A stretch of DNA of 64,000 nucleotides from a virus. The translations under genes were made by a program, and so were the position numbers. Positions 50,892-58,780 of the stretch are shown here, in pieces. The stretch covers positions 24,749-88,748 of IMG/VR virus record IMGVR_UViG_3300042939_001032; one strand, given 5' to 3'. How positions within the stretch are numbered: the first letter of the stretch is position 1; each line of letters starts with the position of its first letter. Under the pieces are notes generated by a model, which saw only the letters and a list, made by a program, of their open reading frames with translations, made no database searches and was not told where the DNA came from.

Positions 50892-51418
50892 TGTCCGAGC
50901 AATTCCAGCAGATCGCCTCACGCGTCGACTCTGAGGAACTTACTAAGATCAAGAATACGCTGGCGCTCCGCGACCGCGCCAACGCCGACCGCTACGAGCT
51001 AACACAGAGGGAGCGCAGGAACCCCGGGGTCCTATTCGGCGACTACTCCTCTCCGTCATCGGTTACCGAGAGCACTCTACAGGGCCTCAAGTACCCCTTA
51101 GAACTGGATGGTAAGGGCGGGTTCAAGCTCTCCGCGAACTACGACAGGGTGGGAGAGCAGATACTCGAGGTGCTTAGCACCCGCATCGGGGAGAGGGCCT
51201 ACCGACCCTTCTTCGGCCTCCAGGAGATGATGTTCGAGACGATCGACGAGTACACGCTCGCCCAGAGCATACGCTCCAAACTACTCGCCTTCATCCCGCT
51301 TGTGTCGGAGTTGGATGTTAACGTATCCCTCGATGAGAACGGCACCGCTGGTATAGTAGTGCTCTACTCAGTTGAAGGTAGTGAACAGGCGCAGGTGCGC
51401 TACTCCTTCTCACTATAA
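50888..51418 (+). CDS. Baseplate wedge protein gp25-like
   Basis: 176 residues, ATG overlapping the tape-measure stop (ATGA). Motif EILRTRIGE-type: QILEVLSTRIGERAYRPFFG, followed by EYTLAQSIRSKLLAFIP and ELDVNVSL, the GPW_gp25 fold. It joins wedges and seeds the sheath. The N-terminal 60 residues are additional. Firm family call. Confidence 0.88.
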   Translation: MMSEQFQQIASRVDSEELTKIKNTLALRDRANADRYELTQRERRNPGVLFGDYSSPSSVTESTLQGLKYPLELDGKGGFKLSANYDRVGEQILEVLSTRIGERAYRPFFGLQEMMFETIDEYTLAQSIRSKLLAFIPLVSELDVNVSLDENGTAGIVVLYSVEGSEQAQVRYSFSL

Positions 51419-51430
51419 GAGACTCTTCCG

Positions 51431-51862
51431 ATGACCCGAACAAAGATACACAAGAACTTCGCGGAATTCGGGGCCGATGCTCAGCAGATGATCATAGACC
51501 AACTGCAGAACATCGACCTGGAGAAGATCGGCCCTAAGTCCATAGCGCATATCGGGAAGACACTCATCTCCCTCGTCAAATCATCCAACCAACTCCAGGA
51601 GGAAGTGGAGGGGGAGGAGGTCAGGGACAACTGGATCACCATTAGAGAGCTATCGCACATCATCCTCGTCGAGATCCTAGACAAATTCGACGTCCTCAGT
51701 TCCCAGGGGCAGATCCCGGAGTGGGAGAGGGCGAACGTGCTGAGCCTTCTCCAGGAGATAACCAAAGTCTGCCACTCGGAGGAGAAGAGAGACGCTCTCG
51801 CCGAGATCAATAGTGGAAAGATTATCGAGGACAAGATCCTCGACGAGATGCTAGGTATCTAG
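51431..51862 (+). CDS. Unknown helical protein after gp25
   Basis: 143 residues, helical and acidic (MTRTKIHKNFAEFGADAQQ at the start; EEVEGEEVRDNWITIRELSH). No motif recognised. Likely a minor tail or assembly protein by operon position only. Confidence 0.6.
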   Translation: MTRTKIHKNFAEFGADAQQMIIDQLQNIDLEKIGPKSIAHIGKTLISLVKSSNQLQEEVEGEEVRDNWITIRELSHIILVEILDKFDVLSSQGQIPEWERANVLSLLQEITKVCHSEEKRDALAEINSGKIIEDKILDEMLGI

Positions 51863-51864
51863 GT

Positions 51865-52035
51865 ATGATGAATATGGACCAAGCCCGCGCCGGTGGCGAG
51901 GGGCTCGTAGGCGTTAAGAAGAAACCCAAGGGCAAGGATAAGAACCTGGAGATGGACGAATCCTCACCCATATTCCAGGGAGAGGAGAAACCGCTGCGGC
52001 TCTCCGTGCCCGAGGGTTGGTCAGTCAAGGAGTAG
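51865..52035 (+). CDS. 56-residue protein ending in VPEGW tag
   Basis: Starts MMNMDQARAGGEGLVG, a Lys-rich middle (KKKPKGKDKNLEMD), and ends SVPEGWSVKE. It is almost nothing but a basic spacer plus the tag at its C-terminus, so it may be an adaptor or a decoy. The tag is at the C-end here and at the N-end in the ADP-ribosyltransferase. Weak ribosome site. Confidence 0.6.
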   Translation: MMNMDQARAGGEGLVGVKKKPKGKDKNLEMDESSPIFQGEEKPLRLSVPEGWSVKE

Positions 52036-52039
52036 GGAG

Positions 52040-52234
52040 ATGCCACGAGAGTGGAACACCCCGGATAGGGAGTGCTGGAACACCCCGATACACAACATTC
52101 TCAAGGCCATAGACAATCACACGTCACTGTACTTCAAGACCGGTGACACCTGGCACCTCGAGCAGGCTCAGTTGCTCCGCGAGTACGTCGCGGGGCTGAA
52201 GACCTGGATACACAAGCAGGAGCGAGGAGTTTAA
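52040..52234 (+). CDS. Small unknown protein
   Basis: 64 residues with AGGGAG directly upstream. Trp- and His-rich (MPREWNTPDRECWNTPIHNI; DTWHLEQAQLLREY). Helical C-terminus. The last bases overlap the late element at 52229. No family recognised. Confidence 0.65.
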   Translation: MPREWNTPDRECWNTPIHNILKAIDNHTSLYFKTGDTWHLEQAQLLREYVAGLKTWIHKQERGV

Positions 52235-52236
52235 AG
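52229..52236 (+). promoter_or_regulatory. Late-type promoter element GTTTAAAG
   Basis: GTTTAAAGTCTCAATAG overlaps the stop of the preceding gene, 27 bp before the ATG at 52264. It heads the VPEGW-tag cluster. Confidence 0.65.
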
Positions 52237-52263
52237 TCTCAATAGCACCGATCTTTACCACCC

Positions 52264-52554
52264 ATGCCACTCAGAGAGGGCTCGTCCGACAAGGTTATCA
52301 GCGACAATATCAGCTGCATCCTCAACAAGGACGGGTGCGGGTACGACCCGCCGTACAAAGATCCCGCTCGTAAGGAGTACACACCGGCCCAGGCCGCCGC
52401 TATAGCCTACGCTAAGGCGGGCAAACGCAAGGCCAAAGCCGAGACCCTGAAGGGCAACAAACAGACAAAGTCCAAGGAAACCTCCAACAACTCCGAGATG
52501 GAGTCGTTCTCGGTGCCCGAGGGTTGGAGAGTCGCCGGCAAACCCGTAGAGTAA
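52264..52554 (+). CDS. Small basic protein with C-terminal VPEGW tag
   Basis: 96 residues. N-terminus [20 protein letters not shown], then [19 protein letters not shown], a phage family pattern (G-S-S-x-x-x-I-S-x-N-I then an Ala-Ile-Ala helix) shared with the next gene. Ends [17 protein letters not shown]. The two share one origin (duplication) at the N-terminus. Small, late, tagged: candidate head content or assembly factor. Confidence 0.75.
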   Translation: MPLREGSSDKVISDNISCILNKDGCGYDPPYKDPARKEYTPAQAAAIAYAKAGKRKAKAETLKGNKQTKSKETSNNSEMESFSVPEGWRVAGKPVE

Positions 52555-52558
52555 CACC

Positions 52559-53185
52559 ATGCCACTGAAATCAGGATCGAGTCAGGATACCGTCTCTGAG
52601 AACATCAAAACTGAGATGAAGGCGGGCAAGCCGCAGAAGCAGGCCATCGCCATCGCCCTTGACAAAGCCGGGAAGTCCAAGGACTCCTCGGATAACGCCG
52701 AGCCCGAGGAAGGGCAGATGGCGCAGGGGGACATCCGGTCCATCGTGGCAATGGCCAAGAAGATCGACGGTATGGTGTCAGAGATGACCGACCTGCCCGA
52801 GTGGGTCCAGGCCAAAATCACCAAGGCCCAGGACTACCTGACGGCCGTGACCCAGCACCTCTCCCACCCCGGCGAGGACGAGAAGGCGGAGGATATGAGC
52901 GAGGGCAAGGACCACGACAAGGACGGGGATGTGGACTCGGAGGACTGGAAGATGGCCAGAGACAAAGCCATCAAGGGCGCTACCACCGAGGCCGGTGAGG
53001 ACTCCGACCCCTGCTGGAAGGACTACGAGATGGTGGGGATGAAGAAGGGCAAAGGTGGCGGCAAGGTTCCCAACTGCGTGCCTAAATCCTCGGATAGCGG
53101 TGAGTGCGACTGCGACGAGTCCTCCTACTCCGAGATCTCGGTGCCCGCGGGTTGGAGTGTAAGCGAAGGTGTCTACCGCGATTAG
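52559..53185 (+). CDS. Paralogue with EF-hand-like loop and VPAGW tag
   Basis: 208 residues. Same N-terminal pattern ([38 protein letters not shown]). Near residue 120 [20 protein letters not shown] is an EF-hand-like Ca-binding loop with flanking helix. Near 150 a short region with two Cys ([18 protein letters not shown]). It ends [18 protein letters not shown], the tag with E to A. Overlaps the next gene by 17 bp. Ca-dependent role is speculative. Confidence 0.75.
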   Translation: MPLKSGSSQDTVSENIKTEMKAGKPQKQAIAIALDKAGKSKDSSDNAEPEEGQMAQGDIRSIVAMAKKIDGMVSEMTDLPEWVQAKITKAQDYLTAVTQHLSHPGEDEKAEDMSEGKDHDKDGDVDSEDWKMARDKAIKGATTEAGEDSDPCWKDYEMVGMKKGKGGGKVPNCVPKSSDSGECDCDESSYSEISVPAGWSVSEGVYRD

Positions 53186-54158
53186 TGTGCCCGAGGGCTG
53201 GGGAGTTAAACCCCCGGAGTTCTCGGTGAAGCTTAAGGACGGGAAGCCGGAGGGGGCGACTAGCTGGTTCGATGTGAGTGGCCGGCCGGTGGTGAAGGTT
53301 GGTAACACCTGGAAACTGCAGAGGCAGAAGCCCGCTCCGCCGAAAAAACTCAGTCCAGAGGAGGTAGCTAAGAGAGGCGGGCGTGACGCGCAACCGCGTC
53401 AGCCCAAAACCAGCTCTGGTGGGGATACTAAGCTCACTCCTCAGGAGGCGGAGCACTACAGTAAGTTCCTAGAACCGGTAAGGGAGAAGCTCAAGGAGGG
53501 CAGTCGAGCCTCCTTCTATCCCGACCCGGAGCAGAGTAGGCAGGACATGGAGAATAGGAAGCGTAGGTACGCTCCGTACGTCGCGCTGTCAGAGGACCAA
53601 CTCTCGTCGGTCGGTGCCTACACCACTCAGTGGGACACGAACATGAACTCGCTTCTCAGAACGGGGAAGATAGAGAAATCAGCTGGCCAGCAACTCGGCA
53701 GCAAGCTGACGCCCTCGGAGACCCAAGTACGAAAGGCGATTAGCGACCTGACAAGCGCGCTCGAGTCCCTCCCAAACGCCCCTGCGGGGGTCTTTCACAG
53801 AGCCGTGAGTGGGTCTCTCTGGAAGGAGGACGGGCTCGGTCGCGATGCCAGCCCCTTCATGAAACAACTCCAGTCACTGGAGCCGGGTGACACTATCGAC
53901 GACCCTGGCTTCTCGAGTTTTACCAGCGGCGGCGCGCCGGTGATAGATCGGTTTCTGAAAGGCGATCCCGACTCCGACCAGAACGTAGTCTTCGAGGTGG
54001 AGAGCGATAAGATGAAGAACATCTCTCCTATCAGCGGTTACGAGCAGGAGAAGGAGCACATGCTCCCTCCCGGTGCCAAGTTCCGTGTCGTGGGGAAGAG
54101 TGAGGGGTTAAGTAGAAACGCTGGTAAGCACACCATAATAAAACTACAGCAGATCTGA
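53169..54158 (+). CDS. Mono-ADP-ribosyltransferase, N-terminal VPEGW tag
   Basis: 329 residues from a GTG at 53169. The tag [13 protein letters not shown] is at residues 6-18. The catalytic region carries the R-S-E triad of ADP-ribosyltransferase toxins: GVFHRAVSG near 210 (Arg), [10 protein letters not shown] near 250 (S-T-S region), and [18 protein letters not shown] near 292-310 (E-x-E then the PPG-x-x-F-x-V strand). T4 Alt, which is carried in the virion and modifies host RNA polymerase on entry, and ModA belong here. The target here is unknown. Late expression through the element at 52229 fits virion loading rather than intracellular early action. Confidence 0.85.
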   Translation: MSTAISVPEGWGVKPPEFSVKLKDGKPEGATSWFDVSGRPVVKVGNTWKLQRQKPAPPKKLSPEEVAKRGGRDAQPRQPKTSSGGDTKLTPQEAEHYSKFLEPVREKLKEGSRASFYPDPEQSRQDMENRKRRYAPYVALSEDQLSSVGAYTTQWDTNMNSLLRTGKIEKSAGQQLGSKLTPSETQVRKAISDLTSALESLPNAPAGVFHRAVSGSLWKEDGLGRDASPFMKQLQSLEPGDTIDDPGFSSFTSGGAPVIDRFLKGDPDSDQNVVFEVESDKMKNISPISGYEQEKEHMLPPGAKFRVVGKSEGLSRNAGKHTIIKLQQI

Positions 54159-54164
54159 TAGAAT
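54159..54164 (+). promoter_or_regulatory. Extended -10 box TGATAGAAT, near leaderless
   Basis: TAGAAT just 6 bp before the ATG at 54171, with TG upstream. The mRNA would start at or next to the ATG. No -35 consensus. Confidence 0.5.
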
Positions 54165-54170
54165 AGACTT

Positions 54171-54731
54171 ATGGACAACAAAGAAAAAGAGCAGTCCTCG
54201 CTAGGACGCAGAATGTCCGACATCGGCGGACTGAAGATCACCAAAGCAAAAGCGAGTTCGATGTCCGAACCAAAAGTCCCCGAAGGTTGGTCATTGGCCA
54301 GCTCCCATGGCGAGACTGTAGGCCCCAAGATCACCAAGGAATCCCACCTTCGCGGCGACCAGGACAAATCGGATATGCTCGACGCGGAGATGGATCCCGA
54401 CGACAACGCGGACATGTCCGATAACGAGTACGAGTACTGGCGCACCCTGGCCACGGGCGACCCGGTCACTCAGGGCGAGATCAAGTACGCCGACGATGGT
54501 AAGAAGTACACTCACACCTACAAGGACCGCAAGACGGGCAACACTCGCAAAGTTCGCTATGGAGCCAAGGGCTATAAAATTGCTCCAGGTACCCCCAGAG
54601 GCGACTCCTACTGCGCCCGGAGCGAAGGCGATATGAAGTCGGAGGGCATGGACTGCTCCGGGCCTGACCGCAACACTCCGATGTGCCTGTCGCGGAAGAA
54701 GTGGAGATGCCGCGGAGCAAAATCCGTATAG
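54171..54731 (+). CDS. Cys-rich phage protein with VPEGW tag
   Basis: 186 residues. KVPEGWSLASSHGE near residue 35; acidic middle (DAEMDPDDNADMSDNEYEYW); a phage domain at the end: YKIAPGTPRGDSYCARS...CSGPDRNTPMCLSRKKWRC, the C-terminal motif PGT-x-(K/R)-GDSYCARS that recurs in phage proteins of unknown function. Cys-rich, possibly zinc-binding. Tag internal rather than terminal. Confidence 0.75.
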   Translation: MDNKEKEQSSLGRRMSDIGGLKITKAKASSMSEPKVPEGWSLASSHGETVGPKITKESHLRGDQDKSDMLDAEMDPDDNADMSDNEYEYWRTLATGDPVTQGEIKYADDGKKYTHTYKDRKTGNTRKVRYGAKGYKIAPGTPRGDSYCARSEGDMKSEGMDCSGPDRNTPMCLSRKKWRCRGAKSV

Positions 54732-54760
54732 CCGGAGGGGTTGACAGATTCGATCCCATG

Positions 54761-54768
54761 GTTTAAAG
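54761..54768 (+). promoter_or_regulatory. Late-type promoter element GTTTAAAG
   Basis: GTTTAAAGTAGAAGTAG, 36 bp before the ATG at 54805. It heads the lysis genes. Confidence 0.7.
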
Positions 54769-54804
54769 TAGAAGTAGTAACGCTCACCGAGCGGGAGTTG
54801 CCCC

Positions 54805-55188
54805 ATGACCACAGTCTTCCTGTACGTGTTCGTATTCTCCACATGGGGGCTCGGCATAATCTCCTGGCTCGCTCTTCTGGGAGGTTCGCTGACGAAGTGG
54901 GAGCTCGAGCGCCAGGAGAAAGTACTGGATCTGGAGCAGAAGAAGCTCATGTTCGGGCGATTCAACTCGCTGACCAGCGGTAAGTTCCCCCCGAGCAAGA
55001 ACCAGGAGGCCAAAGATCAGCCCCTCGCGGAACTTGGCAAGGACATGATCCCGGAGAAGATCCGCGAACTGATGAAGTCCTCGCCCATGCACCCCGAGGT
55101 GGAGGAGATTGACAGCACCGACGAGATCCTCGGTGTGAGGTTCGAGGCCGAGAACTACCCACCCGGGTTCGGAGACGACGAGGAATGA
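54805..55188 (+). CDS. Membrane-anchored protein before the endolysin (holin/spanin candidate)
   Basis: 127 residues. One N-terminal transmembrane helix (residues 4-27, VFLYVFVFSTWGLGIISWLA), then a coiled-coil-like charged stretch (ELERQEKVLDLEQKKL), then a soluble acidic tail. ATG overlaps nothing upstream; its stop overlaps the endolysin start (ATGA). The arrangement suits a spanin-like or holin-associated role but a single TM segment is also typical of other membrane proteins. Confidence 0.65.
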   Translation: MTTVFLYVFVFSTWGLGIISWLALLGGSLTKWELERQEKVLDLEQKKLMFGRFNSLTSGKFPPSKNQEAKDQPLAELGKDMIPEKIRELMKSSPMHPEVEEIDSTDEILGVRFEAENYPPGFGDDEE

Positions 55189-56477
55189 ACAAGATACCCA
55201 AGGCCGGCGTAGACCTCATCAAGAGGTTTGAGGGATGCCACCTGAAAGCGTACCCCGACCCTCTCACGAAGGGCAAACCCTACACCGTGGGGTGGGGATC
55301 GACCACCAGAAAGGATGGTTCGCCATTCAAACTGGGGGAGATCATAACTCAGGCCGAGGCCGACGAGCTTCTGGAGTACCACCTACAGGCCCACCTATCG
55401 CGACTACTTCAACTCCCGCACTCGCAGGAGATGTCCGAGGAGCAGTTGGGTGCCCTGCTCAGTTTCTCCTACAACCTAGGGGCGAACTTCTACGGATCCA
55501 ACGGGTTTGAGACCATCTCGCGAAGACTTCGCAACAAGGAGTGGGATCTAGTACCCTCCGCGTTACTACTCTACTGCAATCCCGGCACCAACGTCGAGAG
55601 CGGACTGAAGCGTCGCAGAGTAGCCGAGGGCGCTCTGTGGTCGTCAGGAGCAATCAAAAAAACCATGGCACAAATACAGATCATCGCGCTCCAGAACACA
55701 CTTCTGAAAAAAGAGCCTATCCAATCCTACCAACTCTCCTACAACCAGAGGAAGGAGGTGCAGAAGGGCAAGGGTTACAACGTACTGGACATCGTCGACG
55801 AGGGTTCCCACTCCAAGGTCACGCTTGACCACGGCGCTGGTGTGTGGTATATCTACAACCCTCACTGGCAGGTATCGCATAGTGGCACCGCTCGGCCCAA
55901 CGAGAGCGCTCCAGGTTCCCGTATCCTGACCGTCAAGTACTTCCCCCAGCGCGACAGCGCTACCACCCACGCTCACCGCATGTGCTTCTCCAGCTCGTGC
56001 GCTATGGCGGCGGACTACGTGAAACCCAACGCCATCCGCGTCTCCGAGCAGGAGGACGATTACTACATGAAGAACTACGTCTTCAGGCACGGTGATTCCA
56101 CCGACTCATCGGCGCAGATCGCCGCTCTCAGGGATCTCGGAATCAAGGCAACTTTCCGCCAGAACCTCAGCGAGAAGGACATCAAGGCGCAGATCGACAA
56201 GAACATTCCGGTACCCGTGGGTATACTCCACCATGGGCATGTGTCCGCGCCGCGTGGCGGAGGGCACTGGGTGTGCATTATCGGCTACGACGACAGCTTC
56301 AGAACGTACATAGTCCACGACCCCTACGGTGAGCTGGATCTGGTGAATGGCGGGTACTACGGCTCGACCAACGGATCAGGGATGAGGTACGGGTACAAAG
56401 ACTTCAATAGGAGGTGGATGGTGGCGGGGAACGGTAACTACGCTCCTGGCAACGGCTGGGGAGTAGTTATAGAGTGA
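55185..56477 (+). CDS. Endolysin: GH24 lysozyme plus C39-like peptidase domain
   Basis: 430 residues. Residues 1-150: T4-type lysozyme, GVDLIKRFEGCHLKAYPD (catalytic Glu16) and YTVGWGS. Residues 260-430: a C39-like Cys peptidase, MCFSSSCAMAADY (Cys near 271), GGGHWVCIIGYDD (His near 360), VHDPYGE (Asp near 378). Two cutting activities in one soluble protein (glycan and peptide). No signal peptide. Coupled to the membrane gene upstream. The long linker (150-255) has no motif. It is an unusual architecture for an endolysin. Confidence 0.87.
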   Translation: MNKIPKAGVDLIKRFEGCHLKAYPDPLTKGKPYTVGWGSTTRKDGSPFKLGEIITQAEADELLEYHLQAHLSRLLQLPHSQEMSEEQLGALLSFSYNLGANFYGSNGFETISRRLRNKEWDLVPSALLLYCNPGTNVESGLKRRRVAEGALWSSGAIKKTMAQIQIIALQNTLLKKEPIQSYQLSYNQRKEVQKGKGYNVLDIVDEGSHSKVTLDHGAGVWYIYNPHWQVSHSGTARPNESAPGSRILTVKYFPQRDSATTHAHRMCFSSSCAMAADYVKPNAIRVSEQEDDYYMKNYVFRHGDSTDSSAQIAALRDLGIKATFRQNLSEKDIKAQIDKNIPVPVGILHHGHVSAPRGGGHWVCIIGYDDSFRTYIVHDPYGELDLVNGGYYGSTNGSGMRYGYKDFNRRWMVAGNGNYAPGNGWGVVIE

Positions 56478-56674
56478 GTTCGGACCGAGACCGACTACTC
56501 GTCTCGCTGGAGATGCTCTACTCCGCGAGATGGAATGTACCACGAGCAGCTGACCATTGCGGACTTCCGCACCACGAGATGAGAAAAATCTTCTCGGAGG
56601 AGGTCCGGAGTGGGAGATTACTACCTAAAAGGTGGGAACCCCCGAACTCCATTCAGCTGCGCCTTGGATTATAA
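56474..56674 (+). CDS. Small cyanophage-type protein, helix-turn-helix-like
   Basis: 66 residues from a GTG overlapping the endolysin stop. VPRAADHCGLPHHEMRKIFSEE is a helix-turn-helix-like block seen in small cyanophage proteins. Regulatory role is possible, unproven. Confidence 0.6.
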   Translation: MSSDRDRLLVSLEMLYSARWNVPRAADHCGLPHHEMRKIFSEEVRSGRLLPKRWEPPNSIQLRLGL

Positions 56675-56675
56675 T
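56670..56675 (+). promoter_or_regulatory. -10 box TATAAT before hsp20
   Basis: TTATAATATAG overlaps the stop of the preceding gene. About 60 bp before the hsp20 ATG, so the leader is long and structured: hairpin GGAGGG/CCCTCC (56682-56707) and a second one around the ribosome site. Confidence 0.55.
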
Positions 56676-56707
56676 ATAGATAGGGAGGGCGCCTACTCGG
56701 ACCCTCC

Positions 56708-56733
56708 TACCTATTACGCTTATTCAAGGTAAT
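56708..56733 (+). promoter_or_regulatory. Candidate RNA thermometer at the hsp20 ribosome site
   Basis: In the hsp20 leader TACCT pairs with AGGTA, or ATTAC with GTAAT, either of which hides part of AAGG (56726-56729), 7 bp before the ATG. This matches the simple single-hairpin thermometers of cyanobacterial hsp17 genes. Inference; pairing is short. Confidence 0.35.
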
Positions 56734-56736
56734 CCA

Positions 56737-57198
56737 ATGATCGACATTTTCTTCGCAGCTCCACGATCCTACAAGCGATTCAACTCGGAGGCTTCCATGA
56801 AGCACGAGAGGGATCTACTCGACCTGGCTATGGGCATGGCCTACCCCTCGCAGCAGCAGCAGACATCGTTCCCCAAGCATAACGTGTACCAGATGCTAGA
56901 TGGTAGTCCCTACACCTACTTCATGGAGTTCGCGCTGGCGGGATACGACAAAGACTCCCTGGATGTCACGCTACTGAGCAGCGGTCATCTCCTAGTCTCA
57001 AGTAAGACCAACTCTGAGAGAAAAGAGGAGCGCTCGTACATCCACCGCGGCATGGCAAGGCGGGACTTCTCTACAAAGTTCTACGTTGGCAAGGATGTGG
57101 AAGTGAGAAACGCCACCTTCACCGACGGCCTCCTTACCGTGGAGCTGGAGAAGCTCGTGCCGGAGGAGCAGAAGCCCAGATCCGTCGAGATCCGGTAA
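56737..57198 (+). CDS. hsp20: Small heat-shock protein (Hsp20 family)
   Basis: 153 residues with an alpha-crystallin domain: YTYFMEFALAGYDKDSLDVT (first strands) and VRNATFTDGLLTVELEK (the A-x-x-x-x-G-L-L-x-V-x-L signature). N-terminus is short with a Gln run. Hsp20 chaperones hold unfolding proteins and are frequent in cyanophages, probably helping virion assembly. The leader may be temperature-responsive. Confidence 0.92.
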   Translation: MIDIFFAAPRSYKRFNSEASMKHERDLLDLAMGMAYPSQQQQTSFPKHNVYQMLDGSPYTYFMEFALAGYDKDSLDVTLLSSGHLLVSSKTNSERKEERSYIHRGMARRDFSTKFYVGKDVEVRNATFTDGLLTVELEKLVPEEQKPRSVEIR

Positions 57199-57338
57199 CT
57201 CCGTACCACGAGGTGGTCTTGTTCCGAGGGGCGCAAGCCCCGAGGCCACCCTAGGAACTGTCACACGGGGGCCCCACAAGGCCCCCTGTCTCTGGTATGA
57301 TATTCGGAGAATATCCGATCATCAGGTCCCCAGCGAAC
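57199..57338 (+). other. Structured intergenic region with promoter for MoxR
   Basis: No gene seen. Contains hairpin GGGGC-GCAA-GCCCC (GNRA loop), outer pairing GTTCC/GGAAC, a second stem GGGGGCC/GGCCCCC, then TATGAT (57296-57301) 37 bp before the MoxR ATG. Contains AACTGTCACA, close to the 12-bp repeat found at 44870 and 63891. The first ATG (57297) lies in the -10 box itself and is not a likely start. Confidence 0.6.
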
Positions 57339-58334
57339 ATGGCAACGATCTCCGAAGTATACTCCTCCCTCTCGAAGGTTATCTCGAAGGGTGTCAAGCA
57401 CTCCACCTTCCTGTGGGGCGCTCCGGGTATCGGCAAGTCCTCCATCGTGAGTAAGGTGGCCAAGGACCACGACCTCGAGCTCATCGACCTTCGCATCTCC
57501 CAACTCGCCCCCACGGACATCCGTGGTCTCCCCTACGTTGAGGATGGTCTGGCAAAGTTCGCCCCTCCCTCCTTCCTGCCCCGCGAGGGCAAGGGCATCC
57601 TCTTCGTCGACGAGTTCAACATGGCCTCCCCGGTGATGATGGGCATTGCTCAGCAACTCATCCTCGATCGCCAGATCGGTGATTACAAGGTCCCCGATGA
57701 GTGGTTTATTGTGGCGGCGGGGAACCGTACCGAGGACCGCGCGGCTGTGTCTCAGATGCCGGCCCCCGTGGCCAACCGTTTCATCCACTTCAATGTGGAA
57801 GTGGACATCTCCTCGTGGAAGGAGTACGCCATTAAGAGCGGGGTTAACGAGCAGATCATCTCCTTCATCAACTTCAGGCCCGAGTTGCTGTTCAACTTCA
57901 ACAAGAATGCCACGGCATGGCCCTCCCCTCGCAGTTGGGAGTTCGCGGACTCCCTGCTCGATATCGGCATCAGCATCGACTCCGCGGTTGGTGAGGGCAC
58001 AGCCGCCGAGTTCTACGCCTACCAGAGCATCTACTCGCGCCTTCCGGACGTCGACGCCATCCTCGCGGGTGGGAGTGTGGAGGTTCCTAAGGAACCCTCG
58101 CTGATGTACGCCGTCTGCGGTTCTCTGGTTTCCCGAGCCAAGTCCGCCCAGGCGTTCTTCAACGCTGCTAAGTGGCTGATCGGTGGCACCACGGAGGATT
58201 ACGTCGGCCTGTTCATGGGAGACGCTATGATCTCGATTAAGGCGAACAACCTCCAGGGCGCTTTCGTCAAGCTCGTGGCTAAGGATCCTCAGATCAAAGC
58301 CTTCATCACCAAGTACCAGGAGCTGCTGAAGTGA
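57339..58334 (+). CDS. MoxR/CobS-like AAA+ ATPase
   Basis: 331 residues from the ATG at 57339 (MATISEVYSSL). Walker A LWGAPGIGKSSIVSKV, Walker B GKGILFVDEFNMA, sensor-1 FIVAAGNRT, arginine finger VANRFIHF. MoxR proteins work with VWA-domain partners as remodelling chaperones; the partner gene lies 1.4 kb downstream. Cyanophages often carry a CobS-like relative. Role in the phage may be metal insertion or protein remodelling. Its stop overlaps the next GTG. Confidence 0.85.
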   Translation: MATISEVYSSLSKVISKGVKHSTFLWGAPGIGKSSIVSKVAKDHDLELIDLRISQLAPTDIRGLPYVEDGLAKFAPPSFLPREGKGILFVDEFNMASPVMMGIAQQLILDRQIGDYKVPDEWFIVAAGNRTEDRAAVSQMPAPVANRFIHFNVEVDISSWKEYAIKSGVNEQIISFINFRPELLFNFNKNATAWPSPRSWEFADSLLDIGISIDSAVGEGTAAEFYAYQSIYSRLPDVDAILAGGSVEVPKEPSLMYAVCGSLVSRAKSAQAFFNAAKWLIGGTTEDYVGLFMGDAMISIKANNLQGAFVKLVAKDPQIKAFITKYQELLK

Positions 58335-58636
58335 CGAGGGAGGAGTATCTACAACTGGAGCTCACACGCGCGGAAGTCGCGGAGCTCCACAACTTCCTCG
58401 CAGAGTTGCTGCCTCAGGTCATCAACTCCGGCCAGGACGTGCCCAACGAACTCGTCCTCGCCGTACGCAAGGTATCCGAAGTTTACGAGGATAACTGCAT
58501 TGTGTACGGTCTCACTCCCGAGTGTAAGGCTTACATCGATAAGTACGGCGAGACGCCCGCAGGCAACCCGAAGCGATGGGACGCGTTTTGTAAGAACTAC
58601 GATGCCCTTGTTGAGTTGGAGTTTCTGACACCGTGA
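58331..58636 (+). CDS. Small helical unknown protein
   Basis: 101 residues from a GTG overlapping the MoxR stop. Helical, acidic (MTREEYLQLELTRAEVAEL). No motif. Operon member; stop overlaps the next GTG. Confidence 0.65.
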   Translation: MTREEYLQLELTRAEVAELHNFLAELLPQVINSGQDVPNELVLAVRKVSEVYEDNCIVYGLTPECKAYIDKYGETPAGNPKRWDAFCKNYDALVELEFLTP

Positions 58637-58773
58637 GTTCTTTTCAGTTATCGGTGATTGTTATGAATGTCTGGCTGGCTATGCATACTAGGCACGATTC
58701 TCGCCAAACCGGGATTATGTGCTTGGCGTGGATGCTTTGCACAGCGTTTCTACTTGTAGTCCAATTCCACTAG
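58633..58773 (+). CDS. 46-residue membrane peptide
   Basis: From a GTG overlapping the previous stop (GTGA): MSSFQLSVIVMNVWLAMHTR then GIMCLAWMLCTAFLLVVQFH. Two hydrophobic stretches around a charged turn. Two Cys and no known family. Could act at the membrane during late infection. Weak evidence apart from translational coupling. Confidence 0.45.
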   Translation: MSSFQLSVIVMNVWLAMHTRHDSRQTGIMCLAWMLCTAFLLVVQFH

Positions 58774-58780
58774 AGTAACA

